From contig NC_052350.1 in NCBI RefSeq assembly GCF_009727055.1, positions 22,015,364 through 22,079,363 on the forward strand: a DNA stretch of 64,000 nt. Reading direction: 5' to 3'. The translations under genes and the position numbers were made by a program. The DNA comes from Benincasa hispida. Taxonomy: Eukaryota > Streptophyta > Magnoliopsida > Cucurbitales > Cucurbitaceae. The notes under the pieces are model-generated. The model saw only the letters and a list, made by a program, of their open reading frames with translations. It did no database searches and had not been told where the DNA came from. Shown here in pieces: positions 24,386-37,317 of the stretch. Each line of letters begins with the position of its first letter. The first letter of the stretch is position 1.

Positions 24386-26959
24386 AAGTCATAAGAAACA
24401 TTTGAGGAAGGAAGAGAGAAAGAGATAAAAATGAAAAGATGAAGTTTCTCGATTAATGTATAAACTTCAATGTAAAAATTATTGAAATTTGACTTGTGAA
24501 ATCAAATCAACCAAAATCAAGGCACACTTGAATGATATATAATGTAAGCCATTTTTTAAAATTAAGATAATGAGGTAATAATAACACATTTGCTAAAATT
24601 GAACATTAAAAGTTGAATGGCAACTGTTGGCTTCCATATAACTATAAAATAAACTTAGATACCATTTTGTTGGAACATAACGGACACATATGTAAGTTAT
24701 ATTACACAAACAAAACACAAATTTCACCCACGGCTGATTGTAATCTATAACTCAAATTACACCTTATTCATAGTATAGAAAAACATGTAAAATCAAGATA
24801 TTAATAGTCCTCTATAAAAAGTTAGAAGTTTAAATCATCATTTTTCACTTCAATTGTACTACACGAAGAGATATTTAAAAAATGTACAAACACAAATATC
24901 AATACATGTATGTATTTCTTATACAATAAAAATCTTTACGAACTATTTTCCTATAATATATGTATCTTGACAATATTATCAATCATAATTTCAAATATAA
25001 TTTTTGGTTGCTGTAAATTTAATCTTAAAGATTTTATAGGTGTAATTGATGAGCTTTAAACACATCATTATCATTAACCTATATGTTTTAGGTAGATTGT
25101 TAGTCAGTCTTTAATGGATCAAATCAATGGTTGTTGGGAGATGATGAATGTCATGACACAACCTTGAAATATGTAACCCCTATGAAAGTAAAATAGTCTC
25201 TAGCATCAATGCAAGCACACAATGTTAGCAACTAATACAGAAAGTACTCAAGATATCGTACTCAAGGGAATATATGTAACAAAAATTCTAAGATCAGCAA
25301 GACTTTTAGCAAGAATGCATTTACAAAGTAACTAACAAAAATAGTTGGGAGATGATTATGTGTGTGAAAACAAACTAAAGATAACAAAAATAAAAAACGA
25401 TCTCAAACATGCTCATATTCTTTGGTCAGAGAATGTCATATTTTATGCAATTGCAATTTTGACTCAAATTTATCATTGTATATCTGACTCAACACCTATT
25501 AAATCTTCTATGAAGCATCTTTAAGAGTTTAATCCATTAAACCTATATGTTTATAGTTAATGAGAACTTAGATGAATAAAACATAATCCAAGGCCCTCAA
25601 GATTTTTCCTAATATCTAGGGTAAAAAACAAAGGCTTATGCCTAATTTTTTTTTCTTTTCTAAAATTGATTTTATAAAAACCAAATTATATTTAATCTTC
25701 TCAGTATCAAACTCAATTTTTTTAAAATATTAATCTAGGTGGTCAATCTAGATTAATAATGTAAATAAAGTCAATATAAACAAACTATGCTATAGGAATA
25801 GGCAAAGTTACTTTTTGCGCATGAAAGATGACTTATTCTCTTCCCTTCAAGTATTTACATTTTTTTAATACTAAGGAAGGGTTTAACTCATGAAGAAATA
25901 AAAGAAAACTATAATTGAAGAGAAAAACATAGTAAAAGTAAGATAATAGCGAAGGAAAATATCAATGATGGACTTGTACTAAATTGATAAAAAGATATGA
26001 ACAAAATTTGTTCTTGAGAGAAACTTAATAAAGTCCAATAAATATGAAGGAAAATACAAAATTAAATAACTTAATCAAAATAGTGCTAGAATTGTAAATC
26101 ACATAAACCCCCAAAAAACAAAGTAAAGAAAAGAAACTAAACTCGAGAGGTTTACTATAACTTTCATCCATCAACCCAACTTCATCTTTCAAGGATTGTT
26201 GGTCCTAAATGCCCTAAATCTTTCGATAAGGGTGGATTGAATAGAGAGTAACAAGAACTGAATAGTATTAGAAGAACAAAAGAAACGAGAAATTGAAAAA
26301 CAAAAAATTGTGCAATAAGTAAAAATGTTGAATGCTTGTGTCTGAGCCATTATTGATTTCATGCCCTTTTTTTAGTTTTCATGTTAGGGTTTCTTCAAAA
26401 AAATTTCGACCGATAAAATCACTGATAATCGAGTCATAAATTGCTGGATAATCCTTTCTAAAACTGTTGCAATTCTGATTTCTTTCCTCATATGAAAATT
26501 TGTCCGGCTGTCTTGCAATACAATTGCAACAAAAATTATGGATTTTTTTGACAATTTCTTTCAATAAACATAAAATGAATAAGGAAATACTCCAAAAATC
26601 AAGAACCAAGGATACTCAATGAGCTCACACGAAATATTTCTATTTTCATACTATTCTAGATAAAATAGAACAATCCAATGACTTAGATTGTTGGCTCTAA
26701 ATAAGTCTAGTCAATCATTGATCGACGACTAACTAGTCGATTCTATTCGTTTTTAGGTTTTTTAAGAAATAGAAATATATTTTAAGAGAGGGAAGAGGCT
26801 AGGGCAATGTGCTATGGATTAGAGAGAGAGAAAAATGGTTCATGATGGTGATAGTTTGTTTATGGGCAACAACTCTATCATGTTAACATTTACACAATAT
26901 TTGACTTCATTATTTAAGGATTATATAATCATGTTGGTGCAAAATGATTGTCAATTATC
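24386..26959. other. AT-rich intergenic DNA
   Basis: No gene-like coding potential. The ORF at 26379-26609 on the minus strand has no recognisable domain. Nothing else stood out. Confidence 0.5.
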
Positions 26960-27530
26960 TTTTTATTGATCTTGTCAATGCAATTGTGAGGCCTGATTCA
27001 ACGAGGTTTGAGAGTCAAGTGACTTAGGAAAGATGGTCTCCCCTCTCTCGGATGTTGTTGTTCGAAACTCAATGTAGATGTCTTTTGGTGCAAATATAGG
27101 AAGCTAAGTGGTCCATGACTTTCGAAACTCTCTTATCTACGTTATGTTCAAAAGTCTCGATAGGGGTGGCCTATTATGGCGATGAAATGAGAGGTTATTC
27201 AACTTGACCTATATTCTCTTCTTTGTTTGAATTGGAAGGCATGTCAACCTCTATTAGTGGAATCAGCCTCGATAAATATTATTTGGACCCTAAATGATCC
27301 TAATATTATCTTAGTAGATGCCACAGTTGCGGTCGTCAAGAGTTTTGGTGAAGTTAACTTTGGTTATTGTAATCATTCTTGTAATTTTATCGCACATTCT
27401 GTGGTGTACGTTGGTGTTAATCTTTTTGATCCTCAAATTTCTTTCTCTGAAGAGGGAGATTGTGATGTTTGTTGGGAAGATGTTTATTCTAGATAGATGT
27501 CCTTGATTCTTAATGAGAAATTTTCTTGTT
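26960..27530 (+). pseudogene. RNase H-like (RVT_3) retroelement relic
   Basis: Plus-strand reading gives NWKACQPLLVESASINIIW, then VDATVAVVKSFGEVNFGY and CNHSCNFIAHSVV. This resembles the second half of the plant RNase H-like domain: 'ESDS..V..I' followed by 'F..V.F..V.R..N..AH.LA'. The upstream half (26960-27226) is decayed. An A-rich tail with AAT/AAG repeats follows at about 27560-27610, as expected for a retroposed fragment. Confidence 0.5.
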
Positions 27531-29280
27531 ATTAGTTTTTGGTTTTAATGATGTATGATTTAAAATAATAATAAGAAGAAGAATAAGAGGAAAAAAGAAA
27601 GGAAAAATCATGTTACCGTCCAATCTTAAACTACTTTTACCAAAGCCTTGTATTGGTCTCCCTCCCTAATCTATCCTATCAGAAACTAAAAATAGAAAGA
27701 TTTAAACATCAACCTACTTCACGAGCCATATTTCATAAATAACTTAAACTTACGATATTTCAAAATAGATTTTTGCAGATTTTTAGGACAAATTTAATTT
27801 TGTAGTACATTCTCTCTCTTATTTAATTTTTGTAGTATTTTATAATTAAAATATTAAAGGAAATCAAAATAAATTGAAAATTAATTATTTAGAGAGTTTT
27901 TTTTAATTAATCATTAATTACGAAATATATGATCACCATCTTTTTCCATTTAATTGTTCCTTATTTTATTTGTTAACGAATATGTTATATACCCTAAATC
28001 TTAGAAAATACGTTATGGTGGTTATGTTTCAATTTACTATGAAACTTCTTCAAACAAAGCATTTAACTACAACGGAAAATTGCAACATCTACCATAGTTT
28101 AAGGATGAATTTTCCAATTTGCCCTAGCATTATTGTTATATAATATGAGGCATTTATTTGCAAAATGACTGAATATACATGGATAGATGTGACAAAATAA
28201 GTGAAATACATATCTTAATAGAAATGAGGCCAAAATTATAGTAAAAGGTATATATTAAATAACAACCTTAAATTTGTAATTGTTCTACATATATTTGAAA
28301 TAAACATTGTATATATTTGAAAAAACTCCTATATATTTGAAATAAAACTGGTGTAAATAAAAAAAAAAAAAAGCATAGATGAAAACAAAATTTTGATATT
28401 ATAATTATGTATTATATGCAATCTACTGAATTTGGAGATTATGAATTATAAGTCAAAATTCAAAATTTGTAGAAAGAAAAATTTGTAAGACAAATTAGAA
28501 AAAAATAAAATCTCATAAATTTTATGGAAATGAAAATTTTCTTTTGTGATAGATTTTGAAAATTTTGGAAAATATAAATAGCCAAATATGCTACAATATT
28601 ACATAAAAATCAGTCCAAAAGTCTCTAATACCCCATTAATTTCTAGCATTTTAAAAAATAAAAATCAAAAGACACAAATATGGAAATAATGTGTTTTAAA
28701 GACATTATTATTGTAATTTGACCTCTTTAATTAGGGCATGAGTATAAAAAGCCCTGAAAAGATACAATAGACTTGCCGTGGGTGTTGAATTTATGTACTT
28801 AATGGTGTAATTTATTATATTTAAAATCAAAACTTTTTACCTCTCTTTAGTAACTATTTGTTAATTAATGATGTTGGTTATTAAAGTTTGCATATCTATC
28901 ATTTTTTCTTCTTTCTCTCACCATTGCTTCTCAACATTTTAATTTAAATTTAAGACATCAAATATCCCTAATAAATTTATCTTCAATTAAAGAGTTTTTT
29001 TTTTTTTTTTTATCTTTTTATTTTTATAGAGGACTCATTCACAGATATCTTTATGATTAATAACCTACCCAACAAATATATGAAATCTAACCTTTGCTTA
29101 CGTAGAAGGCACGTTAGAGATGATCATGTTTACCGTAATCCTGATGTCTATTGGGATCTTTATTTGTATCACGATAGAGATGGTCATATTAAAATGATTG
29201 GCACAAATAACTCTCAATTAAAAAAAAAAAAAGAAATATTGAAATAAGAATGAGTTAAGCTAATAACCTCACGTTCTGAA
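27531..29280. other. AT-rich intergenic DNA, distal promoter side of SOS2/CIPK24
   Basis: Contains T/A homopolymers (T run near 28991-29010). The ORF at 29053-29247 is not a recognised protein. Distal regulatory elements of the kinase gene may lie here but cannot be told from sequence alone. Confidence 0.4.
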
Positions 29281-29997
29281 ACGTAGAAAGCAGAGGAGTT
29301 GGGGGCACAATCCGCCACTTGCGCTTTTGTACATTGCTTTACATAGTGCCATCAAATTTATTTGGCTTACCGTTCCCCTTTTGAGAATGCCCACCTTCTC
29401 TTACCAAACCCATTTTTTTCGATCATACTTCCGTTTGTTGCTTGTTTTGTCATTTCTTCGTCGTCCCGATATCAACTCCTCCTCCTTCTCCAGTGATTAA
29501 CTCAATTCCGGTAAGTATCTCACCCCGGTGTATTTGTAGTTAGCTCCCCCAATTGTTGTTCTTCCAGGTGCTCCTCACATTTTCGTTCTAATTACCAATT
29601 TAAATCTGTACGATTTGTGCTTTCCTCTGCTTTCAGATTGTTCTGTTGGTTGATTCCGATCAATTTCCCTGCAGCTGTTTCAAATTTTCGATATCTATGC
29701 TGAGACAAGAAGAATATTAAGAGGATTGTGTTTCTGAGCATGAAGAGAATTTGAGTGCATAGCGGAATAAGGACTTGCATAAAGCTGAGGTGTATTATTC
29801 GAATTCGATTTCAGGCTCGGCCGTTCAATTCACGCTAATTTTAAGTTTTGGAATTGAATAATTGTGGACTTGCTTTTTCTTATTTGATGGCTCCTTGTTG
29901 AATTGAGTCGATTGAGGTTTATTTTGTGTGTCATGTTGGATGCTTTTTCTTAGTTGACAACTATCGCGGAGTGTGTTTTCTTCTCGAAAATGCGATC
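29281..29997 (+). promoter_or_regulatory. Probable 5' UTR of SOS2/CIPK24 with intron and short uORFs
   Basis: A CT-rich stretch (CTCCTCCTTCTCCAG) ends in a strong donor, CCG|GTAAGTATCT, at 29511. Plausible acceptors are TTTCAG (to 29636) and TTTCAG (to 29813). Four upstream ATGs open tiny frames: 29740-29754 (MKRI), 29887-29901 (MAPC), 29933-29953 (MLDAFS) and 29990-30001 (MRS). The last overlaps the main start codon. Transcript structure is inferred. Confidence 0.45.
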
Positions 29998-32900
29998 ATG
30001 AAGAGACTAACTAGAAAACTTGGGAAGTATGAGGTGGGGCGGACTGTCGGCGAAGGGACGTTCGCCAAGGTTAAATTTGCATGTAACACGGAGACGGGAG
30101 AGAGTGTGGCCATAAAAGTTTTGGCCAAAAGTAGCATTCTCAAGCACAAAATGGTAGATCAGGTACTTACCTGAATTCTTCATAAATATCGGGAAGGATT
30201 TAATGTCATAGTGCTGCCTAATGAGTATTATTTCCATGTTCATATTAAAAGGACAGCATATGCTTTTAATATGAAACTCGATGCTGAATCAATTGTATTA
30301 TTAATCCGGACTTGTTGGGCATCTCTTTTTTGGTCAACTGAACATCATGAAATCTATTTTTAACCCCACTTTCCCTTACGTGAATTAGCACTCGGATATT
30401 TAACCTATTATGGAGGTAAGGCACATGGAGTCACTACTCACTTGAAGATTCACATTAACTATCATTCTAATAAGGAAGTTATGAGTATATACAAAGGATT
30501 ATCAATAGGAGGTGATGAATTTTGCCATGGTTTAAGCTCAAAACATGATCAGGAATCAAACTTCTGGATAATCAGTATTTCCTCATGAATGAAAACTACA
30601 CAGAAATAAAGAAATGAACAAACTCAGAGCTTAGGCACGATTATTTGCTTCTCCTCTGCCCGTTAAAGTCATGATGAATTCAATAAGTCTGCAGTATTCA
30701 TGTCTGGAAGGATGCTGCTATTACTTATATATAATGAAACTTGCCCTTTGCTTCATGTTCTAAATATTTCGTTAATTTAATTTTTCTTTTGTAAATTCTC
30801 TTTCAGATTAAGAGGGAGATATCAATAATGAAAATTGTCAGGCATCCACATATTGTCCGACTGCATGAGGTACCACTTATGGCTTCTTGACAATATCAAA
30901 TTACTTGTGGGATTTATCTGTAATTACTTTCCTGCTATTGGCATCTTTTATGATATCTCCCCCTAAATTCCAGGTGTTGGCTAGCCGGACAAAGATATAT
31001 ATTATCCTTGAGTTTGTCTCTGGAGGTGAACTATATGATAAAATCGTATGGCTTTCCTGTCTTAAATAGTTGAACATTATTATCATCCTCCAGATTGGTG
31101 AGTTTTGGAACTGTATAATTATGATTATGTATAATTGATCTGCACAGGTTCTTCAAAAGAAGCTTCCAGAAATTGAGTCTAGACGGTACTTTCAACAACT
31201 GATAGATGCAGTTGCTCATTGTCACAGCAAGGGTGTGTACCACAGGGACCTTAAGGTGCAAAACTTTTAAATAGAGAATATTGTTTAAATGTTCACGGTT
31301 CTGGCAAAAAACTGTTTCAAATGTTCTGGTCCTAATTAATCATTTATTTCCTTGTTGTAGCCTGAAAACCTTCTTCTTGATGCTGATGGAAATCTGAAGG
31401 TTTCTGACTTTGGACTGAGTGCACTGTCTCGACAAGTATGTAGAATGACAGTTATCTAGAATGACAGAAATTTTGTCAATTGCACGTTACTCATTTCTCT
31501 AACCTATTCTGCTTTGTCTCTGATCAGGGTGTTGAGCTACTTCACACAACATGTGGAACTCCTAATTATGTTGCACCCGAGGTACATTATCCATAAGCAA
31601 TGTCAAAGTATAAGTACAAGTTAAAGACTCACGATTTGTGAGTTTTAAGGATTGTGCAGGATGTGAGGACATCCTTGCCTCAATGGATGTACTGTATATC
31701 GTTAAAATGCTCTTAAGTAGGTGGTTCCATTCCTTTGGTCTGTTTCATTGGATTGTAAATGATGGTATCTTGTTTCTTTCTTGTAGGAATATGTTCATGT
31801 TTATCTATCATTCTGTTTTTTTAAAACCATTATGTAAACTGCTCCTTGCAGGTGCTTGGAGGTCAGGGTTACGATGGTGCAGCTGCAGATATATGGTCAT
31901 GTGGAGTCATCCTCTATGTACTAATGGCTGGATATCTTCCATTTTCAGAGACAGATCTCCCTACCCTAAATATGAAGGTCTGTTTCCAATCTTTACACCA
32001 CCATAGTTTCCTCAGAATTCAATGACTATCTCATATTTATAAATAAGAATACCATTCTTCCTGATACAAAAATGCTTTTTAGGTGCCAACATCTACAACA
32101 TATATCCAATTTATGAAATACGGGGTTTTGTTTTAATATCTTTTCTGTTGTGATGTACTGGGGTTGAGAAGCATGCATGGATGAACTGATTTTTGCATTC
32201 AAAATTAGATGATGGCTCAGCGCTTTCACAACTGTGAATGATAAGTTTCTAACAACTTCATTTCTGATGCCTAGATACATGCAGCGGAGTATTCCTGCCC
32301 CTATTGGTTTTCATCTGGTGCGAAGTCCTTGATACAGAAGATCCTTGATCCGAATCCTAAAACTGTGAGTTTTTTCAGTTTCAGAGATTTTTATTGCCAA
32401 TTCTCCAATGGTGAGATTTTTGGTTCATCATAAATTAACGAGTTCAATCATTATTTATTAGTTTACTATTTTAGGATTTGCTGCCTTTATCTGCGTCATA
32501 GGGCAGGGACCATAGGGTTTTTTGTTTTAATGATGTATCATTATTCTGCTGGTGTTGGAAATATTTGTCTTCTTGGGTGAATGAGTTCATGTGAAATTCT
32601 GTCATTCATCACCATCATTGTGGAGTACATAAATAAAGAAAAAGAATTCTTCATATCATGTAGGATTTAATGTCTGTTCATATTGTTTTAAAGATTTTCA
32701 CCGGAGGTTTTCATTTGTGCACTGCAGCGGATTCGAATTGAAGAAATTAGAAAAGATCCATGGTTCAGAAGAAACTACATCCCTGCTAAACTAGGAGAAG
32801 ATGAGGAAGTAAACTTGGATGATGTTCAGGCTGTTTTTGATGACATTGAGGTTGGTTTTTGTTACCTTTATCACTATTTATGGTTTTGCATCTCTTCAAA

Positions 32901-34193
32901 ATGGAAACATTTAGGGCTTATATACAACCATGAAAACTACTTGAAGCTGCCAGAACCCACCCACCCCTCCTTATTCGAGAGTAGTTTCATATGAAACAAA
33001 TGGCCTAACTGCGCAGTTATGTTTAAATTGCTTTTTGATCTTCTTAATCATTGCATGTGACCACAGGGGTTTATGTGGGGCATACTATACAGAGTTTTCT
33101 AAGCAATGAAATGCATTCTTCCTTTTTCTAATTTGCTTTAAGTTTAAAGCTCGTGTTACCGGTCTTGTTAACATTTTACTTGTTTTTCATGCATATTTGT
33201 GCACTAAATTAATTCTCTTCGCTTACCTCAGGATTTGCATTTTGCAGGATGAATATGTAGCTGATCAGTCAGAAAAAAGTGACGGCGGTCCTTTGATAAT
33301 GAATGCATTTGAGATGATAACATTATCTCAAGGATTAAATCTGTCACCATTATTTGACCGGGGACAGGTTAGCTCGTGTCAAGCTTTGTTTCCCTTCTTT
33401 GATATAGAACGTCAAGAGCTCCATACTATTATCCTCTCAGGCCACAATGTGTCCATCTCGTATTGTATGCCTACTTGTTGGAATTCTGACGTTTACCAAT
33501 TTTCTTATCCTCATTTTGTTCTTTTGAAATTATATCCTTTCCATGACAGGACTATATAAAGCGGCAAACACGTTTTGTTTCTTGTAAACCTGCTAACTTT
33601 ATAATGTCAACCATTGAAGCCGTAGCAGAAACAATGGGTTTAAATGTCCACACACGTAATTTCAAGGTGCAACTGTTATTCTTCCCTTATGACGAATGGA
33701 AGTATAATACTATGTTATAGTTTTGGAATTACATATTAATTTCAACTTGAATTGAAAATTTCTTTACAGACAAGGTTGGAAAGGACTGGACACAGGGTTG
33801 CACAGTTTGCTGCTGTGCTGGAGGTAATCTCATAGACATGATGAATGATTGATAATCCGAGGTTTTATAAAGTACTTAGAAACTACTTCTTATTAAGTTC
33901 ACTTCTTGTTCCTAGATTTATGAGGTGGCACCATCGCTTTTTATGGTCGACGTTCGCAAAGCTGCTGGAGATACTCTAGAATATCACAAGGTAATTTGAT
34001 ATAATTAACTAAAAAATGCATAAGTACGCTTAAATCCTACATACTTCCATATATATTTATTGTTATACACTACCATTTTTTTTTTTTTGTTTGTTTGTTT
34101 GTTTTGTTTTGTGTGGTCTTGTAGTTCTACAAGAATTTCTGTGCTAAGCTAGAAAACATAATCTTGAAACCATTAGAGAGTGTGCGGAACTGA
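29998..34193 (+). CDS. CIPK24: CBL-interacting protein kinase, SOS2/CIPK24-like (14 exons, 436 aa)
   Basis: Exons: 29998-30162, 30807-30869, 30974-31045, 31148-31255, 31361-31435, 31528-31581, 31852-31977, 32275-32364, 32728-32850, 33248-33367, 33550-33666, 33770-33823, 33916-33990, 34125-34193; all 13 introns are GT..AG, phase 0. The Ser/Thr kinase domain covers about residues 11-265: Gly loop VGEGTFAKV 17-25, Lys40, HRD 132-134, DFG 152-154, activation Thr168, APE 177-179. The regulatory half has MNAF (310-313) with [16 protein letters not shown], the CBL-binding NAF/FISL motif, and a PPI segment (about 335-371) for PP2C binding. The ends KYEVGRT and [23 protein letters not shown] fit SOS2 better than CIPK8. 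In the family, CBL4/SOS3 recruits the kinase to activate the SOS1 Na+/H+ antiporter. Length compares with 446 aa in Arabidopsis. The SOS2 assignment is by recalled similarity; CIPK membership is firm. Confidence 0.95.
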
Positions 34194-34500
34194 AGCCCTG
34201 CTTGGTTACTAACTGGTTCTATGGAGCAAATGAGCAACCACACTGTTTGCCCAAAAGCTGTTCATCATGATGAGATGCTTTTATAAATGAAGCTTCACTG
34301 TCCATGATCTGAACTTCATATATGCTATTATGATTTAGAAAACAGAAAGGGCTAAGCTGCAAATGATATAACTCAAGAAGTGCGTGTGTATTTGTGTGTG
34401 CGTGTTTAATTTTCTTCAGCCTTCCTGTATTTAAAGGTTCTGTCACCAAAGGCGGGATTCAGTAGGAAATTTGCCTTGGATTGTACAGAATGTCATTGAA

Positions 34501-34506
34501 AATAAA
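34501..34506 (+). terminator. Poly(A) signal AATAAA of SOS2/CIPK24
   Basis: A canonical AATAAA lies 308 bases after the stop codon of the kinase gene, a normal plant 3' UTR length. No other canonical hexamer is closer. Confidence 0.55.
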
Positions 34507-35938
34507 TTTAGAATCTTTTTGCTGAGAGCTGTTTTGAAGGTTAATTTGTTAATAACTAACATTCCTAACCCTTACAAATCATTAGATCATAATTCCGAAG
34601 TACAATTTTATTAAACTATATTTTATGAGACACTGTTCCCTAGCTTCTAATATTTTGTTTACAAGTCTCAGAAACTCCTTTTTCTAACATTATAGAAAAG
34701 AAAAAAAGGAATCTTGTGACTTTAAATACTATCGTATTCTTTTTCTTGTGATTTTAGGTTAAGAATTTTGGAGTAACATAATAGTGATTATTGTACATGA
34801 ATGATGGGGGCATGTTAAAATCCGAGGCTTTCCTTCTCCCTTCTTTAAACCTAAGAGTACTAGGTCTTATTTTGAAAATTAAGTTTATAAACACTATTTT
34901 TACTATAATTTCTTTGTTTCTAATCTACTTATTAAAAATAAAAAAAGTTAAGTTCTTTTATGCCTTCAAACTTTTCTTAAAACTAAATCCAATTCTCAAA
35001 CATAGAAAACTAAAAACAGAATCATTATAAAACGGGACCTACTTGTCCTAAACTTAAGAGTTCAGTGAAAAACATAGCCCATTTACACAAAGATGGTGAA
35101 AAATTAAGTCAAGATGTCGGATTCGCATAGACGACCCAGTTAATATTTTCCTTTTCTTTCCCTTCAATTACTCTTTGGGAACAGTTCTAATAAATCTGAA
35201 AGTGAGGTTTCAAGCTTTGGATTCAATTTGGCTCGTAGCTGTTGAGGAAAAGATATATATAATATATATATATATATTATATATATATATTATATATATA
35301 TATATGTCTGAACATGCAAGCATAAGATCTGAACATGGTCCAGGAGAAACATTATCGTTTTCTTGCTGCTGCTCATCATCATGTCTAAGTTGAAATATAA
35401 AAACAATGACTGTTTTCATCTAAACACAGACCCATTTTTTTTGCTGTAAAGAATTGAGCTTTAAATTAAAAAGATTTCCTTTACTGCACCTCTAAAACTG
35501 GTCGGCCCAAGTACAGCAGTATGACTATGACCATTCAATAACTCAAAACCACATGGACTAACTAATACAAACCGACCCATAAGCTTAAAAATCTCAAATT
35601 TACAAAATCATTAAAACAAAAGTATCTCAATTTCCCAATAATCTGTTTCTTTCCCCCCTTTTACAATAACTATAATTTGTAAAATCGATTACCATAAACA
35701 ATTAATCCTTCATTTTCCTTTTAAAAAACAGAAAAGTATAGTGGTCCAATGGATAATAATAATCCATCCATCTGATTCAACGAAAACAACTAACTTATAT
35801 TCTCATTAAATAGCTTGTAGATTTCCACAGGACTAACATAAAGTGTGTTAGGAAAAGATAAGGTTTGAAAAATAGAATAATAATTAATATCTTATATGCT
35901 ACAAAGGAAAGAAAATGAAAGTTTTTTTTTTGTTTATT
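34507..35938. other. Intergenic DNA between the convergent SOS2/CIPK24 and EPFL genes
   Basis: AT-rich, with an interrupted (AT)n microsatellite at 35252-35305. Both neighbouring genes point into this interval, so it should hold both 3' UTR ends. No other gene was seen. Confidence 0.55.
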
Positions 35939-36161
35939 TCAAGGTTGAAAGTACTTATCTTTACACTTACATTTCCATGAGAGAAGATAATAAGCATCAT
36001 CTTTAGGGACTGGAAGAAGATCTGCCTCCAAATTAGAAACTACAATATCATCATTTTTATGGTTCTGAGAAATAACTAAAGCAGCAACACATGGCTTGCA
36101 ATTTAAGCACTTGTTGAAGCACTGTGGTGGCCTTGACCCAATTACCAATTCCTTCTGCTTT

Positions 36162-36196
<35 letters not shown>

Positions 36197-36414
36197 AGAA
36201 GAAGAAGAAGAAGAAGGAGAAGAATCCTCATGCCCTGAATATTACAAAACAAATTGGATTGATATTACACAAGTATATATTATATCTTTGCCTCTAAGTT
36301 TGGATTAATGATAATAATTATGAGTAAAGGGGTGGTTTTACCTGATGTGGGGTGAGAGAAAAAAAGGCAAAATATGAGAGGAAGAATGAGAAGGAGAGAG
36401 TTTTTTAAAGCCAT
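35939..36414 (-). CDS. EPIDERMAL PATTERNING FACTOR-like peptide precursor (EPFL8-like)
   Basis: Two minus-strand exons: 36414-36342 and 36234-35939 (GT..AG intron, phase 1), 122 aa, stop TGA at 35941-35939. Exon 1 encodes a signal peptide, MALKNSLLLILPLIFCLFF, then SHPTS. Exon 2 opens GHEDSSP and a run of 18 Ser made by a TCT/GAA microsatellite, then KQKELVIGSRPPQC. The mature domain has six Cys (PPQC, NKC, NC, KPC, WKC, KC) and ends SWKCKCKDKYFQP. IGSRPP at the start and SWKCKC at the end are EPF/EPFL hallmarks. EPFLs are secreted peptides read by ERECTA-family receptors (with TMM in some tissues) in stomatal and organ patterning. The EPFL7/8 subgroup is my best guess from the YYLLSWKC and FQP ending; receptor and role are unknown for it. 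Confidence 0.85.
36161..36220. repeat. GAA/TTC microsatellite inside the EPFL exon
   Basis: Eighteen near-perfect trinucleotide units, read as TCT/TCC (Ser) on the coding strand, sit between the signal peptide and the Cys domain. Units are multiples of three, so length changes would keep the frame. Confidence 0.9.
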
Positions 36415-37317
36415 ATTTGAATGAATTTGTGAAGGGAGAGAGAAGGATTGTGAGTTGAATTGAAGAAGGGGTTAATAGAAATGAAGTTGTTCTGTATACT
36501 GGTGAAGTGTGTATTGACAAAATAGCTAACAGTGAAATGGTGTGGCCTTTGTCTTCCTAGTGCAGTGCATCTATCAGTTGTTTTTGGGGGTCCCAACTCA
36601 ATTAATCAACCCTTTTTTCTTTCTCCTTTAGACCAATGAAGAAACAAAAAAGTGAAAAGCTTTTTCACCTCACCTTAACTTTTATTTATTTATTGATACC
36701 AGCTTCGATCAGGATGAAGTTTGGGTGAAACTACGCTAAGAAGTATAAACATTTTAGTTTGGCTAGCGTGTCGTGTCACTCTGTCACTTGTTGGACACGT
36801 ATTAGACTAATTTTTTAAGCATATAAATACATCAACTCATTTACTTTAAATTTTTTCATGGTATAAAAATATATATTTTAATAAACATGTTGCCATGAAC
36901 GTTTCGTGTCGTATCCGTGTCTCGTATTCATATCTATGCTTTAGAAACTAAGTAGAGATCTCAATTGACTAATGTTGAAGAATCTGAAGATGAATTGTGA
37001 TAAGAGTGAAATGTTGCTTGAGCTTAGAACTAGCTAGTTCTATCTAAATGTGTTGAGGAAGGTATGTTTTAAGCTTTGTCTAGAATTGCATTTGCAAATG
37101 TAAAAGGGAGAGGAATCTTAATGGATATACCAAACATTTTTCAAACATGTAAATATTTTCTTTTCATATATGTTGAATGTTTTTAAGTGGAGGTATCTCT
37201 CTATCTCATATGCAATTAGAAGAAGAATTAAGCTGCTTAAGAGAAGGTTGCATTTTCTTCAAACTCATAATTCTCTCCCATACTTTTTTGACATTCACAT
37301 ATTTAACCTCTACAACC
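36415..37317. other. EPFL 5' flank and intergenic DNA
   Basis: Should hold the promoter of the minus-strand EPFL gene in its first few hundred bases. The ORFs reported from it are translations of non-coding AT/CT-rich sequence. No further feature was recognised. Confidence 0.5.

Noticed and set aside
29926..29997. N-terminal extension of the kinase from an upstream GTG
   Set aside because: No in-frame ATG is present upstream, and the start at 29998 gives the same distance to KYEVGRT as in Arabidopsis SOS2.
31638..32006. 122-codon ORF within the kinase gene
   Set aside because: It is an intron 6 / exon 7 read-through in a wrong frame; the exon itself (31852-31977) codes kinase motifs in another frame.
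36096..36308. Poly-Glu ORF on the plus strand
   Set aside because: It is the antisense reading of the EPFL Ser repeat.
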